From assembly GCF_020667895.1 (NCBI RefSeq), contig NZ_JAFMPS010000002.1, forward strand, positions 263,131-327,130: DNA of 64,000 bases. The letters run 5' to 3'. The notes under the pieces were generated by a model. It made no database searches. It was not told the origin of the DNA and was given only the letters and a program-made list of their open reading frames with translations. The stretch's first letter is position 1. Each line of letters begins with the position of its first letter. This document shows positions 8,869 through 17,530 of this stretch, piece after piece. This DNA comes from Alcanivorax sp. 1008 (lineage in GTDB: Bacteria > Pseudomonadota > Gammaproteobacteria > Pseudomonadales > Alcanivoracaceae). A program made the position numbers and the translations under genes.

Positions 8869-10137
8869 ATGGAATGGCTTGTCGAGCACACCACACTGAT
8901 TCTGATTCTGGCTGCCATGTGCGGCTTCTTTATGGCTTGGGGCGTGGGCGCCAACGATGTCGCCAACGCCATGGGCACCTCCGTAGGCGCCAAGGCGCTG
9001 ACCGTTAAACAAGCGGTTATGATTGCCATCGTGTTCGAATTCGCCGGCGCCTATCTGGCCGGCGGCGAGGTCACCGAGACCATACGCAGCGGTATCGTCA
9101 GCTCTGAGTCCATCATGCAGAGCCCCCATCTACTGATTTACGGCATGATGGCCTCGCTACTGGCCGCCGGCATTTGGCTGGCGGTGGCCTCTGCCTATGG
9201 CTGGCCAGTTTCTACCACTCATTCCATTATTGGCGCCATCGTCGGTTTTGCTGCCGTTGGCATCGGCATGGAAGCTGTGAAGTGGGACAAGATGGGCAAT
9301 ATCGTGCTGTCCTGGGTAACCTCGCCGCTACTGGCCGGGTTTATTGCCTTTGCCCTGGTGAAAAGCGTACAGAAGCTCATTCTGGACACCGAGAACCCGT
9401 TCGCCCGAGCCAAACGCTACGTGCCATTTTATATGTTTCTGACCGGCTTCATGGTCGCCATGATTACCATGACCAAGGGCTTGAAGCATGTTGGCCTGCA
9501 TCTGAGTGGTGCTCAGGCCGTACTTTACTCCGTTGCACTGGGCGTGCTGATTGCCATTATTGGCGCCATCCTGCTAACCCGGGTAAAGGAAATCCCGGAA
9601 GAAAACCGCGGTTTTCGCTTTACCTCGGTGGAGCGAGTATTTGCCATCCTGATGATTTTTACCGCCTGTGCCATGGCCTTTGCACACGGCTCCAACGATG
9701 TCGCCAATGCGGTTGGACCGCTGGCTGCCATCCATAGCGTGCTAACCTCCGGCGGCGAGATCGGCAGCAAGTCAGCCATGCCACACTGGATCCTGCTGAT
9801 TGGTGCCGTTGGTATCGTCTTCGGCCTCGCCATTCTTGGTGGCCGGGTTATGAAAACGGTTGGCAAACGCATTACTGAACTCACCCCAAGCCGGGGCTTT
9901 GCCGCAGAGCTGGCCGCCGCCTCCACCGTGGTGCTGGCTTCAGGTATCGGCGTGCCGGTGTCGACCACTCATACACTGGTCGGCGCGGTCCTCGGCGTGG
10001 GCATGGCCCGCGGTATCAGCGCCCTGAATCTGAGAGTGATCAGCACCATCTTTACCTCTTGGGTGGTGACCCTGCCTGCCGGCGCATTCCTGTCGATCCT
10101 GTTCTTCTACTTCTTCAAAGGGCTGTTTGGCGGCTGA
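8869..10137 (+). CDS. pit: Low-affinity inorganic phosphate transporter (PiT family)
   Basis: A 422-residue inner-membrane permease that takes up inorganic phosphate, probably as a metal-phosphate complex with protons. The two inverted PiT signature motifs are present: GANDVANAMGTSVG near residue 25 and HGSNDVANAVGPLAA near residue 270. Each is followed by a VSTTH element (VSTTHSIIGA and VSTTHTLVGA). About ten hydrophobic segments surround a central hydrophilic loop. An AGGAGG ribosome-binding site lies eight bases before the ATG. It pairs with the DUF47 gene upstream, and a stem-loop follows the stop. Confidence 0.95.
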   Translation: MEWLVEHTTLILILAAMCGFFMAWGVGANDVANAMGTSVGAKALTVKQAVMIAIVFEFAGAYLAGGEVTETIRSGIVSSESIMQSPHLLIYGMMASLLAAGIWLAVASAYGWPVSTTHSIIGAIVGFAAVGIGMEAVKWDKMGNIVLSWVTSPLLAGFIAFALVKSVQKLILDTENPFARAKRYVPFYMFLTGFMVAMITMTKGLKHVGLHLSGAQAVLYSVALGVLIAIIGAILLTRVKEIPEENRGFRFTSVERVFAILMIFTACAMAFAHGSNDVANAVGPLAAIHSVLTSGGEIGSKSAMPHWILLIGAVGIVFGLAILGGRVMKTVGKRITELTPSRGFAAELAAASTVVLASGIGVPVSTTHTLVGAVLGVGMARGISALNLRVISTIFTSWVVTLPAGAFLSILFFYFFKGLFGG

Positions 10138-10149
10138 GCATGCAACGGG

Positions 10150-10182
10150 CCGCCCGCGCAGGAGTTTTTCCTGTGGGGGCGG
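10150..10182 (+). terminator. Stem-loop after pit
   Basis: An inverted repeat of CCGCCC with GGGCGG outside and CAGGA with TCCTG inside, with a 3x3 internal loop and a T-rich apex. No T tract follows, so rho-independent termination is uncertain. It may be a processing or attenuation hairpin. Confidence 0.4.
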
Positions 10183-10214
10183 CACTCCCGGAAAAATGTC
10201 GCTATGCTAAAAGC

Positions 10215-10736
10215 ATGAATCAGCCAACTAGCTCCTCAGCTTCCGCCGCTACACCTCAGACAGCTCTGGCAGCCATCCTCGAAAGTGTGCAGCCATCATC
10301 CCTGCTGTTGATTAGCCTGAACCCGGTGCCGCAAATAGAACAGTGGTGTCAACATCACGGCGCCAGCCTGCACACTCTCAGTGAAAGCGACCCCGTGACA
10401 CCGCTCGCCAAGCTGCAACGCTTTGATATGGCCATCATTGCCGATCAGCTGGAATACATGACCCGGGAATCCGGCGCCCAACTGATTGGCTTATTGCGCA
10501 ACTTGCATACGGAACGGGTGGTGGTTCTATATCAACAGCAATTGGCGCCGCAGACACTGCGCTGGGCATCAAACGGCTTCCTTGCCATGGGCATGCGCCG
10601 CGACGCCTTGTTCCGTCAGGATGACCGGGAAATGGCCCTGTACAGCTATGACCTGGCCCGCTACAACTTCAGTCGCGAATGGAACAATTCCCGTTTCTGG
10701 GCCAACCCCGAGAACTGGGGCAAGTACTGGTGGTAG
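10215..10736 (+). CDS. Hypothetical soluble protein (possible DUF6231 family)
   Basis: A 173-residue protein with no signal peptide. An alternating hydrophobic pattern (SLLLISLNPVP, FDMAIIADQLEYM, ERVVVLYQQQ) suggests a Rossmann-like alpha/beta fold, and the C-terminus is rich in Trp and Asn (WNNSRFWANPENWGKYWW). The reading frame extends upstream into pit, but 10215 is the first ATG after the stem-loop. It resembles proteins annotated DUF6231 in pseudomonads, but that is from memory and uncertain. Function is unknown. Confidence 0.65.
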   Translation: MNQPTSSSASAATPQTALAAILESVQPSSLLLISLNPVPQIEQWCQHHGASLHTLSESDPVTPLAKLQRFDMAIIADQLEYMTRESGAQLIGLLRNLHTERVVVLYQQQLAPQTLRWASNGFLAMGMRRDALFRQDDREMALYSYDLARYNFSREWNNSRFWANPENWGKYWW

Positions 10737-10769
10737 ACTGCCTCTCCGTTTTCCGTCGCGACTCTTGCC

Positions 10770-11450
10770 ATGCTTTCTGAACGACTACGAGAAACCTTCA
10801 GCTTCTGGTGGCGAAACTTGCCAGCCATCGCCCTGATTGCGATTCCATTCTCGCTGCTTTCCAGTCTGATGACCCTGATTCTGGGCGCGCCCCTTACCGC
10901 CCAGCCAGATGAAACCATAAGCGTTAACGGCACAACGCTATCGCTTATTTTTATTATTCGCACTTTTGCGGAAGCCGCTCTGATCGTTCAGCTTGCAGCC
11001 ATCCTCGCTGGCAAGGCGCGGGGCATTGGCGAGTGCTCCCTGCTGGCACTGGCCGTCATGCCAGCCATGCTGCTGTGCAACCTTGCCGTTCTGATGGGAG
11101 CCACACTGGGGTTGTTTCTTTTTATTCTTCCCGGCGCATGGATTTATATTCGCCTGTCGATGGCCCCTTTTGTCGTCACCCTGGAGAAAGCCGGCCCAGC
11201 GGAAGCCTTGAAACAGAGCGTACTGCGCACCCGTGCAACCCAGTGGGAAATGCTCGCTGGCTGGCTGGCAATGTTACTCGGCCTACTTGCCGTCAGCGGC
11301 ATGGCTGGCGCCATCCTCACCAACCTTAGCGGCAGCAATATGGCAGCCGGCATCATATTAGACCTGCTGACTGCGGTGGCCGGGGCGGTACTACATGTTT
11401 TCCTGTTCCGCTATTACGGACTGACCAGAGAACAAACCGGCCAGCCCTGA
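10770..11450 (+). CDS. Hypothetical polytopic inner-membrane protein
   Basis: A 226-residue protein with about five or six hydrophobic segments (near residues 18-38, 60-85, 93-125, 155-180 and 185-215). A short cytoplasmic start (MLSERLRETFSFWWRNLP) is reminiscent of the YciC/DUF975 family of envelope proteins, which begin with an amphipathic helix before the first membrane segment. The central P-G-A-W-I-Y-I-R-L-S-M-A-P motif is typical of these proteins. Function is unknown. It follows the DUF6231-like gene by 33 bases and may be cotranscribed. Confidence 0.65.
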   Translation: MLSERLRETFSFWWRNLPAIALIAIPFSLLSSLMTLILGAPLTAQPDETISVNGTTLSLIFIIRTFAEAALIVQLAAILAGKARGIGECSLLALAVMPAMLLCNLAVLMGATLGLFLFILPGAWIYIRLSMAPFVVTLEKAGPAEALKQSVLRTRATQWEMLAGWLAMLLGLLAVSGMAGAILTNLSGSNMAAGIILDLLTAVAGAVLHVFLFRYYGLTREQTGQP

Positions 11451-11549
11451 CCTGTGACTAATTTGGCATTTTGCCACTTTGCCCGATACCGACTGGAACT
11501 TCGCCAGCAGGATCGGGTCTTGTTCGTCCCACCAGCAAGGATTGAGCTT

Positions 11550-12149
11550 ATGAAACGCAGCATGCTTTTTCTCGTTATTCCGCTCGTCAGCGCCATTAGC
11601 AGTGCCGCCATTGCCCAACCGCAGACCAGCCCAGTGCGTGACAACAATTTCGATTGGAGCTTTTTCCAGTTCGGCATCGATCTTCAGGATATGGGACGCC
11701 GCTTCGACCGCGACGCACTTTACGGCCGTCTTTCATGGGCTCTGGACGAACACCTTTTCCTGCGCGGCGGCCTGAGCCTGTATGACGGGGAAGTGGGCGC
11801 CGCTGATTATGATGGCCTTGGCCTCAGCGGTGGCCTCGGTTTCCACACCCCTCTGCAGCAGGGGCTGGATCTGGTGGTCAGCGGTGACCTGCTATTTGAC
11901 CGGGTTGAGGTCGGCAACAATCGCGATAGCGAGTCCGGCCTGCGTATGGCTGGCGGCGTACGACACCAGACCAGTGATCAGATTGAACTCTCGGGTGGGG
12001 TCTTCGCCATGAGAATGTACGATAACAACGACATCGGCCTGTATGGCGAAGCGCTGATCAAAGTATCTGAGAAGGTCAACGTTGGCGCGGATCTGCAGCT
12101 CGGCGACGACATCAACTCGATTGGCGTGTTTGGCCGATTAAATTTCTGA
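11550..12149 (+). CDS. Small outer-membrane beta-barrel protein
   Basis: A 199-residue exported protein. Residues 1-23 are a Sec signal peptide ending ISSAAIAQP. The rest alternates polar and apolar residues in strands (LYGRLSWALDEHLFLRGGLS, GLGLSGGLGFHTPL, VSGDLLFDRVEVG) and ends in a C-terminal Phe (GVFGRLNF), the outer-membrane barrel signature. Eight strands would fit the length, an OmpA/OmpW-size porin-like fold. The start was set at ATG 11550 because only this start gives a signal peptide. No enzymatic motif is visible. It converges on the imelysin-like gene across a strong hairpin. Confidence 0.7.
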   Translation: MKRSMLFLVIPLVSAISSAAIAQPQTSPVRDNNFDWSFFQFGIDLQDMGRRFDRDALYGRLSWALDEHLFLRGGLSLYDGEVGAADYDGLGLSGGLGFHTPLQQGLDLVVSGDLLFDRVEVGNNRDSESGLRMAGGVRHQTSDQIELSGGVFAMRMYDNNDIGLYGEALIKVSEKVNVGADLQLGDDINSIGVFGRLNF

Positions 12150-12158
12150 CCCTGCGAG

Positions 12159-12193
12159 GTCGGGGAGAGGTGGCCAAGCCACCCCTCCCCGAC
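12159..12193. terminator. Long bidirectional terminator-type hairpin
   Basis: A 15-bp stem with a single mismatch (12159-12173 paired with 12179-12193) and a 5-base loop, lying between convergent genes. No clear T tract follows on either side. It is very stable and well placed to insulate the two transcripts. Confidence 0.55.
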
Positions 12194-12199
12194 AGCTCC

Positions 12200-13219
12200 C
12201 TACTGCAACAACGAGCGCCCGGCGCTGAGCCCGGCATGCAACTGCTGCAACAACAGTATGTCCGGCTCACCAGCCGCAGACGGCGCAGGTAAAGTAGCTT
12301 GCACACCACTCTCCATTAACCAGCCTCTTAGTGCCGAATCCTGCTCCAGCCAAGGCGCCATGGCCTGCTGTAACCCAGCCATGGCAATGGTACGAGCCCG
12401 CGCGGAATAGTATTCGCCGGCGACAGACTGTCGATCCTCCATGCCTGCCACCCGGATCATCCTCTCAGCAGTGCGGCGCAGTGCATCGACCGGGCAACCC
12501 GCACCCACCGGTGCCAGCTGATCCGCATTCGCGGACATGGCCAGCAAGTCTTCCACCAGTAACGTGCTGGCCAAGCCGAGGTATACCCGACGACGATTCT
12601 CCGGCTGCTCTTCCACTGCCAGCGGGCTGCCCTCCGGTGCTTTATGAACTGCCCTCAGGCCCGCCACAGTGCGCGGCGCATCTGGCTCACCAAACAGCAG
12701 GAACCCGATGACCTGAAAACCAACACTGATTTCCTCCTGCAGACTGATGCCCTGCTGTCCCAACAGGGACTCACGACTGAGCGGCAGGCTGACATCATTA
12801 ACGATGCCACTGTCTGGCCATTGCTGCAGGCCATCGATGTAGCCGGGCAGGATGGGGAATGGATCGGCACGTTGCAGCATGGTAGCCAGCTGCGGTGATT
12901 CCGCAGCGCGACAGGCCAGCACAACCACAGCCTCATTGAAGCTGCGATAGAGCTGAGTCCAGGCTTCTCTGGCGGTATTCAAACGTTCATCAACGGGGTC
13001 GCCGAGCAGTCCATTAATGGCATCCTGAAATACCCGGCTGCTGGCACTGAGTCGACGCAGTCTTTCGGTTTGCTCCTGACGCAACAAGGCCTCCACGGCG
13101 ACTTTTTCCACAGACCTCTCGCCCACTGGAGCAAAGGATTCCTGCGGCGCCGTCGGACCCTGATCACAGCCGCTCAACACTAGCGCCGCCAGCAGCGGCG
13201 TAAGGCGCCACTGGTTCAT
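12200..13219 (-). CDS. Imelysin-like (M75 fold) lipoprotein lacking the GxHxxE motif
   Basis: A 339-residue predicted lipoprotein with lipobox LSGC (Cys18). The AREAWTQLYRSFNEA helix, the YIDGLQQWPDSG segment and a helix ending FLLFGE resemble the imelysin/EfeO-type peptidase M75 fold, in which a GFHAIEYLLFG-like helix carries the GxHxxE metal motif. Here the aligned residues read G167-F-Q169-V-I-G172, so both the His and the Glu are gone. It is therefore probably a structural or ligand-binding descendant and not an iron-binding protein. Its start overlaps the stop of the HAD gene (ATGA). Assignment is by motif recognition only. Confidence 0.6.
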   Translation of the reverse strand: MNQWRLTPLLAALVLSGCDQGPTAPQESFAPVGERSVEKVAVEALLRQEQTERLRRLSASSRVFQDAINGLLGDPVDERLNTAREAWTQLYRSFNEAVVVLACRAAESPQLATMLQRADPFPILPGYIDGLQQWPDSGIVNDVSLPLSRESLLGQQGISLQEEISVGFQVIGFLLFGEPDAPRTVAGLRAVHKAPEGSPLAVEEQPENRRRVYLGLASTLLVEDLLAMSANADQLAPVGAGCPVDALRRTAERMIRVAGMEDRQSVAGEYYSARARTIAMAGLQQAMAPWLEQDSALRGWLMESGVQATLPAPSAAGEPDILLLQQLHAGLSAGRSLLQ

Positions 13220-13881
13220 GCCTGTTGCTCCCGCAGGCTAATAACCTGCCAACCCTCTATCTGGGCCTCACGCAAAAGCACCGGGTCCGGATCCACCGCC
13301 ACCGGATTAGTAACCTTACGAAGTAGCGGCAGGTCGTTATGCGAGTCGCTGTAAAACCAACTGCCAGGCAGCGCCTCATGGTGTTGCTCAAGCCACTCAT
13401 ACAGCCGCTGAACCTTGCCGTCGCGAAAACAGGGCACCCCGTCAATCTCACCGGTGTAACGATTGCCAATCATCTGGGCACGCGAGGCCAGCAAATGATC
13501 AACGCCGAGCTGCTCGGCAATCGGTCCAGTAATAAAATCGTTTGTCGCCGTAATAATCATCAGGGTATCGCCTTGATCGCGATGCTTGTGCAACAGGCGC
13601 TCAGCCGCAGGCAACATGATCGGCGCAATTTTTTCAGCAAGGAACTCATTCCGCCAGTCAATCAGGTTAGACATTGCATGCTCGCTCAACGGCTGCAAGG
13701 CAAAACGCAGATACGCCTCAATATCCAGCCGGCCATCCTTATAATCCTGATAGAACTGGTCATTGGCAGCCTTGAACTGCTGACTATCGACCAGTCCACG
13801 CTCTACCAGAAACTGGCCCCATAGATGATCTGAATCACCAGCAATCAGCGTATTGTCCAAATCGAAAATCGCCAGCGTCAT
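13216..13881 (-). CDS. HAD-superfamily (subfamily IB) phosphatase
   Basis: A 221-residue PSPase-like HAD hydrolase. Motif I is FDLDNTL, with nucleophile Asp7 and acid/base Asp9. Motif II is in IITATND, and motif III/IV is YSDSHNDLPLL. The cap insertion lies between residues ~15 and 90. The ATG at 13881 has AAGGAGAG upstream and replaces a longer reading frame from 13920. In Pseudomonas the gene at this position beside rppH-ptsP (PA0335, as I recall) has been reported as a histidinol-phosphate phosphatase. The same substrate is possible here but not shown by sequence. It is translationally coupled to the downstream lipoprotein. Confidence 0.85.
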   Translation of the reverse strand: MTLAIFDLDNTLIAGDSDHLWGQFLVERGLVDSQQFKAANDQFYQDYKDGRLDIEAYLRFALQPLSEHAMSNLIDWRNEFLAEKIAPIMLPAAERLLHKHRDQGDTLMIITATNDFITGPIAEQLGVDHLLASRAQMIGNRYTGEIDGVPCFRDGKVQRLYEWLEQHHEALPGSWFYSDSHNDLPLLRKVTNPVAVDPDPVLLREAQIEGWQVISLREQQA

Positions 13882-14032
13882 CACTACTCTCCTTGGTAAC
13901 CGGTACCCCGCGGCTAGCATATCAAAGGATTCCGATGATTTGTGGCGACAATATTGGGGTTATCGGCCAGTTCGCATTGCGACAGCAGGCTCCAGCAAGG
14001 TTTAATTGCCAGATAGTTATAAGGCGGTTGAA

Positions 14033-14551
14033 ATGTCCGGCATTATTGATGAACAGGGTTATCGGCTCAACGTGGGCATCATTCTGATGAGCCCGGAAGG
14101 CAAGGTATTCTGGGGCCGGCGCGTCGGCAACCGGGATGCCTGGCAGTTCCCACAGGGTGGCATGATGCCGGGCGAGACCCCGGAGCAGACCCTGTACCGC
14201 GAGCTCCATGAAGAAGTGGGACTGCAGCAACATGACGTTGAGTTGATGGCCTGCACTGAGGGCTGGCTCAACTATCGGCTACCCCGGCGGTTTCTGCGCA
14301 ATAAACGCTACCCTTCCCAGCCATCCTGTATTGGCCAGCGACAGAAATGGTTCCTGCTTAAACTGATCAGCGCTGAGTCCGCCATTGACCTTGCCGCCAG
14401 TGACAGCCCCGAGTTCAACGATTGGCGCTGGGTAAGCTATTGGTATCCGGTGCGCAAAGTGGTGCAGTTCAAGCGCGGCGTATATGTGCGGGCACTGCGG
14501 GAGCTGGCGCCGGCAATGCGCCAGTTGCGACGGGAGAACGAGCGTGCTTGA
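14033..14551 (+). CDS. rppH: RNA pyrophosphohydrolase
   Basis: A 172-residue Nudix hydrolase that removes pyrophosphate from the 5' end of mRNAs and so opens them to RNase E decay. The Nudix box (GX5EX7REUXEEXGU) is complete from Gly42 to Leu64. The family's DAWQFPQGG and WYP...VVQFKR features are present. Length agrees with E. coli RppH (176). ATG 14033 gives the usual MxxxIDExGYRxNVGI start. The last eight bases overlap ptsP, the same pairing as in E. coli and Pseudomonas. Confidence 0.95.
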   Translation: MSGIIDEQGYRLNVGIILMSPEGKVFWGRRVGNRDAWQFPQGGMMPGETPEQTLYRELHEEVGLQQHDVELMACTEGWLNYRLPRRFLRNKRYPSQPSCIGQRQKWFLLKLISAESAIDLAASDSPEFNDWRWVSYWYPVRKVVQFKRGVYVRALRELAPAMRQLRRENERA

Positions 14552-16817
14552 TACCCTGAGACGCATTGTTCAGGAGGTCAACAGCGCCACCGACCTGCGT
14601 ACAGCTCTGGACCTTATGGCGCGCCGCGTGCGTGACGCCATGGGCACGGAGGTCTGCTCCATTTACCTGTTAAACCGCGACCGGCAGCGCTATGTGCTGA
14701 TGGCCTCGGAGGGCCTCAAAGCCGAAGCAGTAGGCCATGTCAGTCTGGATGTAAGCGAAGGTCTGGTGGGCCATGTGGGCCAGCGCGAGGAACCACTTAA
14801 CCTCGAGGACGCCTTCACCCACCCCAAGTTCCTCTATCTGGCGGAAACCGGTGAAGATCCATTCCACGCATTCCTTGGCGTGCCAGTGATGCATCAGGGT
14901 GAAGTACTCGGTGTGCTGGTAGTGCAGCAGCGTGACAGCCGCCGCTTTGACCAGAGTGAAGAAGCCTTCCTGGTGACCATATCGGCCCAGCTTTCCGCTG
15001 TGGTGGCCCATGCCCGCGCCACTGGCGACCTGACCACCGATAGCACTAGCGGCGGTGAACCTGAGCCGGCTTTCTTTGATGGCCTGCCCGGCGCTCAAGG
15101 TGCAGCCATCGGGATTGCCATCCGGGTTTACCCCTCCGCGGACCTGTCCTCCGTACCAGACCGGGAAGCCGAGGATATCAACGCGGAAATCGCCCTGCTG
15201 GACAACGCTCTGGTCAAGGCTCGCCACGAAGTCAGGGCATTGGCTGAAAGAGCTAGCCGCAGTCTGGGTCGCGAAGAGCAGGCACTGTTTGAAGTCTATC
15301 TGCGCATGCTTGACCGTCATGCCCTGCCCGGCGAAGTGGTAGAAAAAATCCGTGCTGGCCAATGGGCCCAGGGTGCCTTGCGCATGGTCATTGACGAGCA
15401 TGTGCGCAACTTTGAATTAATGGATGACAGCTATCTGCGCGAACGGGCCGCGGATGTCCGTGATATCGGTCGCCGGGTATTGGCACATCTGCAAAGCGAT
15501 CAGCGCCGCGAGGTGGAATACCCCGACGAGACGGTTCTGGTTGGCGAGGAAATCACCACGGCCATGCTGATGGAGGTACCGAGAGAAAACATTGTCGGCA
15601 TTGCCACCAGCCGCGGTTCGCGCAACTCGCATATGGCTATTGTCGCTCGCTCCATGGGCATCCCCACGGTGGTGGGGGCTGCCGGCTTACCGCTAAAACA
15701 GCTCGATGGCCGCGAGGTCATTGTCGATGGCTTCAAGGGACGGCTGATTGCCAACGCCAATAGCGAACTGAAGCACCAGTTTGAAGCCATCATCCTGGAA
15801 GAAAAGAGCCTGCTTGCCGGACTAGAAAAGCTGCGCGACTTGCCGGCAGAAACCGAAGATGGCAAGCGCATCGACATCATGGTCAACACCGGCCTGATGA
15901 CAGACATCTCACGTTCACTGGAGCGGGGCGCCGAAGGCGTAGGGTTATACCGAACAGAAATTCCTTTTATGGTTCGCGACCGCTTTCCCTCCGAAGATGA
16001 ACAGAAGATCATCTACCGTGAGCAGCTCGAGGCTTTTGCTCCGCACCCTGTCACCATGCGCACCCTGGATGTTGGCGGTGACAAGGAGCTACCCTACTTT
16101 CCCATCGAAGAGGAGAACCCGTTCCTGGGCTGGCGTGGTATCCGCTTGACCCTCGACCACCCGGAAATTTTCATGGTGCAGATCCGCGCCATGCTGAAGG
16201 CCAGTGAAGGCCTGAATAATCTGCGCATCATGCTGCCGATGGTGACGACGGTTTTCGAAGTGGAGGAAGCACAACATCTTATCCATCGCGCCTGGCTGGA
16301 AGTGCGTGGCGAAGGCTTTGATGTGGTGATGCCTCCCGTTGGCGTAATGATTGAAGTACCGGCTGCGGTTTATCAGGCACGCGCGCTCGCCCAGCGAGTG
16401 GACTTTCTTTCCATCGGCACCAACGATCTTACTCAGTATCTGCTAGCGGTAGACCGCAACAACAGGCAGGTCGCCGCACTGTACAACTCCTGGCATCCAG
16501 CCGTGCTGCAGGCCATCATTCATGTTATTGAGCACGCCCACGCTGAAGGCAAACCTGTTTCGGTGTGTGGAGAAATGGCAGGCGACCCGGCATCAGCGCT
16601 AATGTTGATGGCTATGGGAGTCGACACCCTGAGCATGAATGCCTCTCACCTTTTGCGGGTCAAGGCAGCGATCCGAAAGATGAAAATTACTGCAGCACGC
16701 AAACTCCTCTTCGAAGTACTGGCCATGGACAATGGCGAAGTTATTGCGTCTTACATCGGCCTGCAGCTGGACAAGGCAGGACTAGGCGATCTGATCAGCC
16801 ATCGGCGTGCGGTGTAA
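14544..16817 (+). CDS. ptsP: PTS phosphoenolpyruvate-protein phosphotransferase, nitrogen branch (EI-Ntr)
   Basis: A 757-residue enzyme that passes phosphate from PEP to NPr in the nitrogen-related PTS. Domains in order: GAF (residues ~5-160, sensing glutamine in characterised members), EI N-terminal helical domain, swivelling phospho-His domain with GSRNSHMAI where His363 is the predicted phosphorylated residue, and the C-terminal PEP-binding TIM barrel ([31 protein letters not shown]). The start is GTG at 14544 with GGGAG upstream, inside the rppH end, giving the family start [13 protein letters not shown]. A hairpin follows 18 bases after the stop. Confidence 0.96.
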   Translation: MLDTLRRIVQEVNSATDLRTALDLMARRVRDAMGTEVCSIYLLNRDRQRYVLMASEGLKAEAVGHVSLDVSEGLVGHVGQREEPLNLEDAFTHPKFLYLAETGEDPFHAFLGVPVMHQGEVLGVLVVQQRDSRRFDQSEEAFLVTISAQLSAVVAHARATGDLTTDSTSGGEPEPAFFDGLPGAQGAAIGIAIRVYPSADLSSVPDREAEDINAEIALLDNALVKARHEVRALAERASRSLGREEQALFEVYLRMLDRHALPGEVVEKIRAGQWAQGALRMVIDEHVRNFELMDDSYLRERAADVRDIGRRVLAHLQSDQRREVEYPDETVLVGEEITTAMLMEVPRENIVGIATSRGSRNSHMAIVARSMGIPTVVGAAGLPLKQLDGREVIVDGFKGRLIANANSELKHQFEAIILEEKSLLAGLEKLRDLPAETEDGKRIDIMVNTGLMTDISRSLERGAEGVGLYRTEIPFMVRDRFPSEDEQKIIYREQLEAFAPHPVTMRTLDVGGDKELPYFPIEEENPFLGWRGIRLTLDHPEIFMVQIRAMLKASEGLNNLRIMLPMVTTVFEVEEAQHLIHRAWLEVRGEGFDVVMPPVGVMIEVPAAVYQARALAQRVDFLSIGTNDLTQYLLAVDRNNRQVAALYNSWHPAVLQAIIHVIEHAHAEGKPVSVCGEMAGDPASALMLMAMGVDTLSMNASHLLRVKAAIRKMKITAARKLLFEVLAMDNGEVIASYIGLQLDKAGLGDLISHRRAV

Positions 16818-16835
16818 ATGCTTGCTGCCAACTAA

Positions 16836-16868
16836 CAGCGCCCCAGCCAATAATCCGGTGGGGCGCTG
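16836..16868. terminator. Hairpin between ptsP and the SHOCT lipoprotein gene
   Basis: A perfect 9-bp stem (CAGCGCCCC at 16836-16844, GGGGCGCTG at 16860-16868) with a 15-base loop between convergent genes. T tracts are weak on both sides. Confidence 0.55.
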
Positions 16869-16872
16869 CAAA

Positions 16873-17427
16873 TCAGATTTCCTCCAATAGCTCGGCTTTC
16901 TTAGCCTCATATTCCTCAGTAGAGAGGATGCCATTGTCATGCAAATCTTTTATGTCGCGTAGCCGATCAACTGCTGACTTGCCTTGAGCTTCGGCACCTT
17001 GATCTTCCGCCGCTTGATACTGCGGATCTAAAACCAAGCTGCCATGTGCCATCTCAGGCAACTTCCACATAGCCCCCGTAGCCGGGTCAACTATTAAAAG
17101 ACCGATCAGACCACCAAAAAGAATATTGCCGACATACCAGCCGTCCATAGATGGCTCAAGATTCTGGGTGGAGCCAACATATCCATCTTTCTCAAACTCC
17201 ATGGTGTATTTAGCCTTGCGGAAAAAACCATCTCCGGCGGGCAAAGTAACCATGGCGGGAGTAGTCGCACGGTGCATTTCAACACCGCTACGATTCTTGA
17301 CCACTACCACCGCGTCCGGAGTATTACTATTAATACTAACCGGATACCTGGACTCACTAAGAATGCTCGCACAGCCCGACAACCCCACCGTGGCGGCAAC
17401 GCAAGCCGCCATAAATTTTTTTCTCAT
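16873..17427 (-). CDS. Lipoprotein with PEGA-like and C-terminal SHOCT domains
   Basis: A 184-residue lipoprotein with signal and lipobox VGLSGC. After it comes a beta-rich PEGA-like segment (SINSNTPDAVVVVKNRSG), a short hydrophobic glycine-rich stretch (VGNILFGGLIGLLIVDP) and a C-terminal SHOCT motif (RLRDIKDLHDNGILSTEEYEAKKAELL). SHOCT is an oligomerisation element common in small envelope proteins. ATG 17427 was chosen because AAGGG lies nine bases upstream; the ATG at 17436 abuts it. The function is unknown. Confidence 0.75.
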   Translation of the reverse strand: MRKKFMAACVAATVGLSGCASILSESRYPVSINSNTPDAVVVVKNRSGVEMHRATTPAMVTLPAGDGFFRKAKYTMEFEKDGYVGSTQNLEPSMDGWYVGNILFGGLIGLLIVDPATGAMWKLPEMAHGSLVLDPQYQAAEDQGAEAQGKSAVDRLRDIKDLHDNGILSTEEYEAKKAELLEEI

Positions 17428-17530
17428 TACTCTCATCCCTTTTATTAATTTACTAGAAGATATCCCGGCCACCCCATGTCGACCGGCTGCCATATTAAAT
17501 CACCGTGCTGCTCAGCTGAATCAATTTTAT

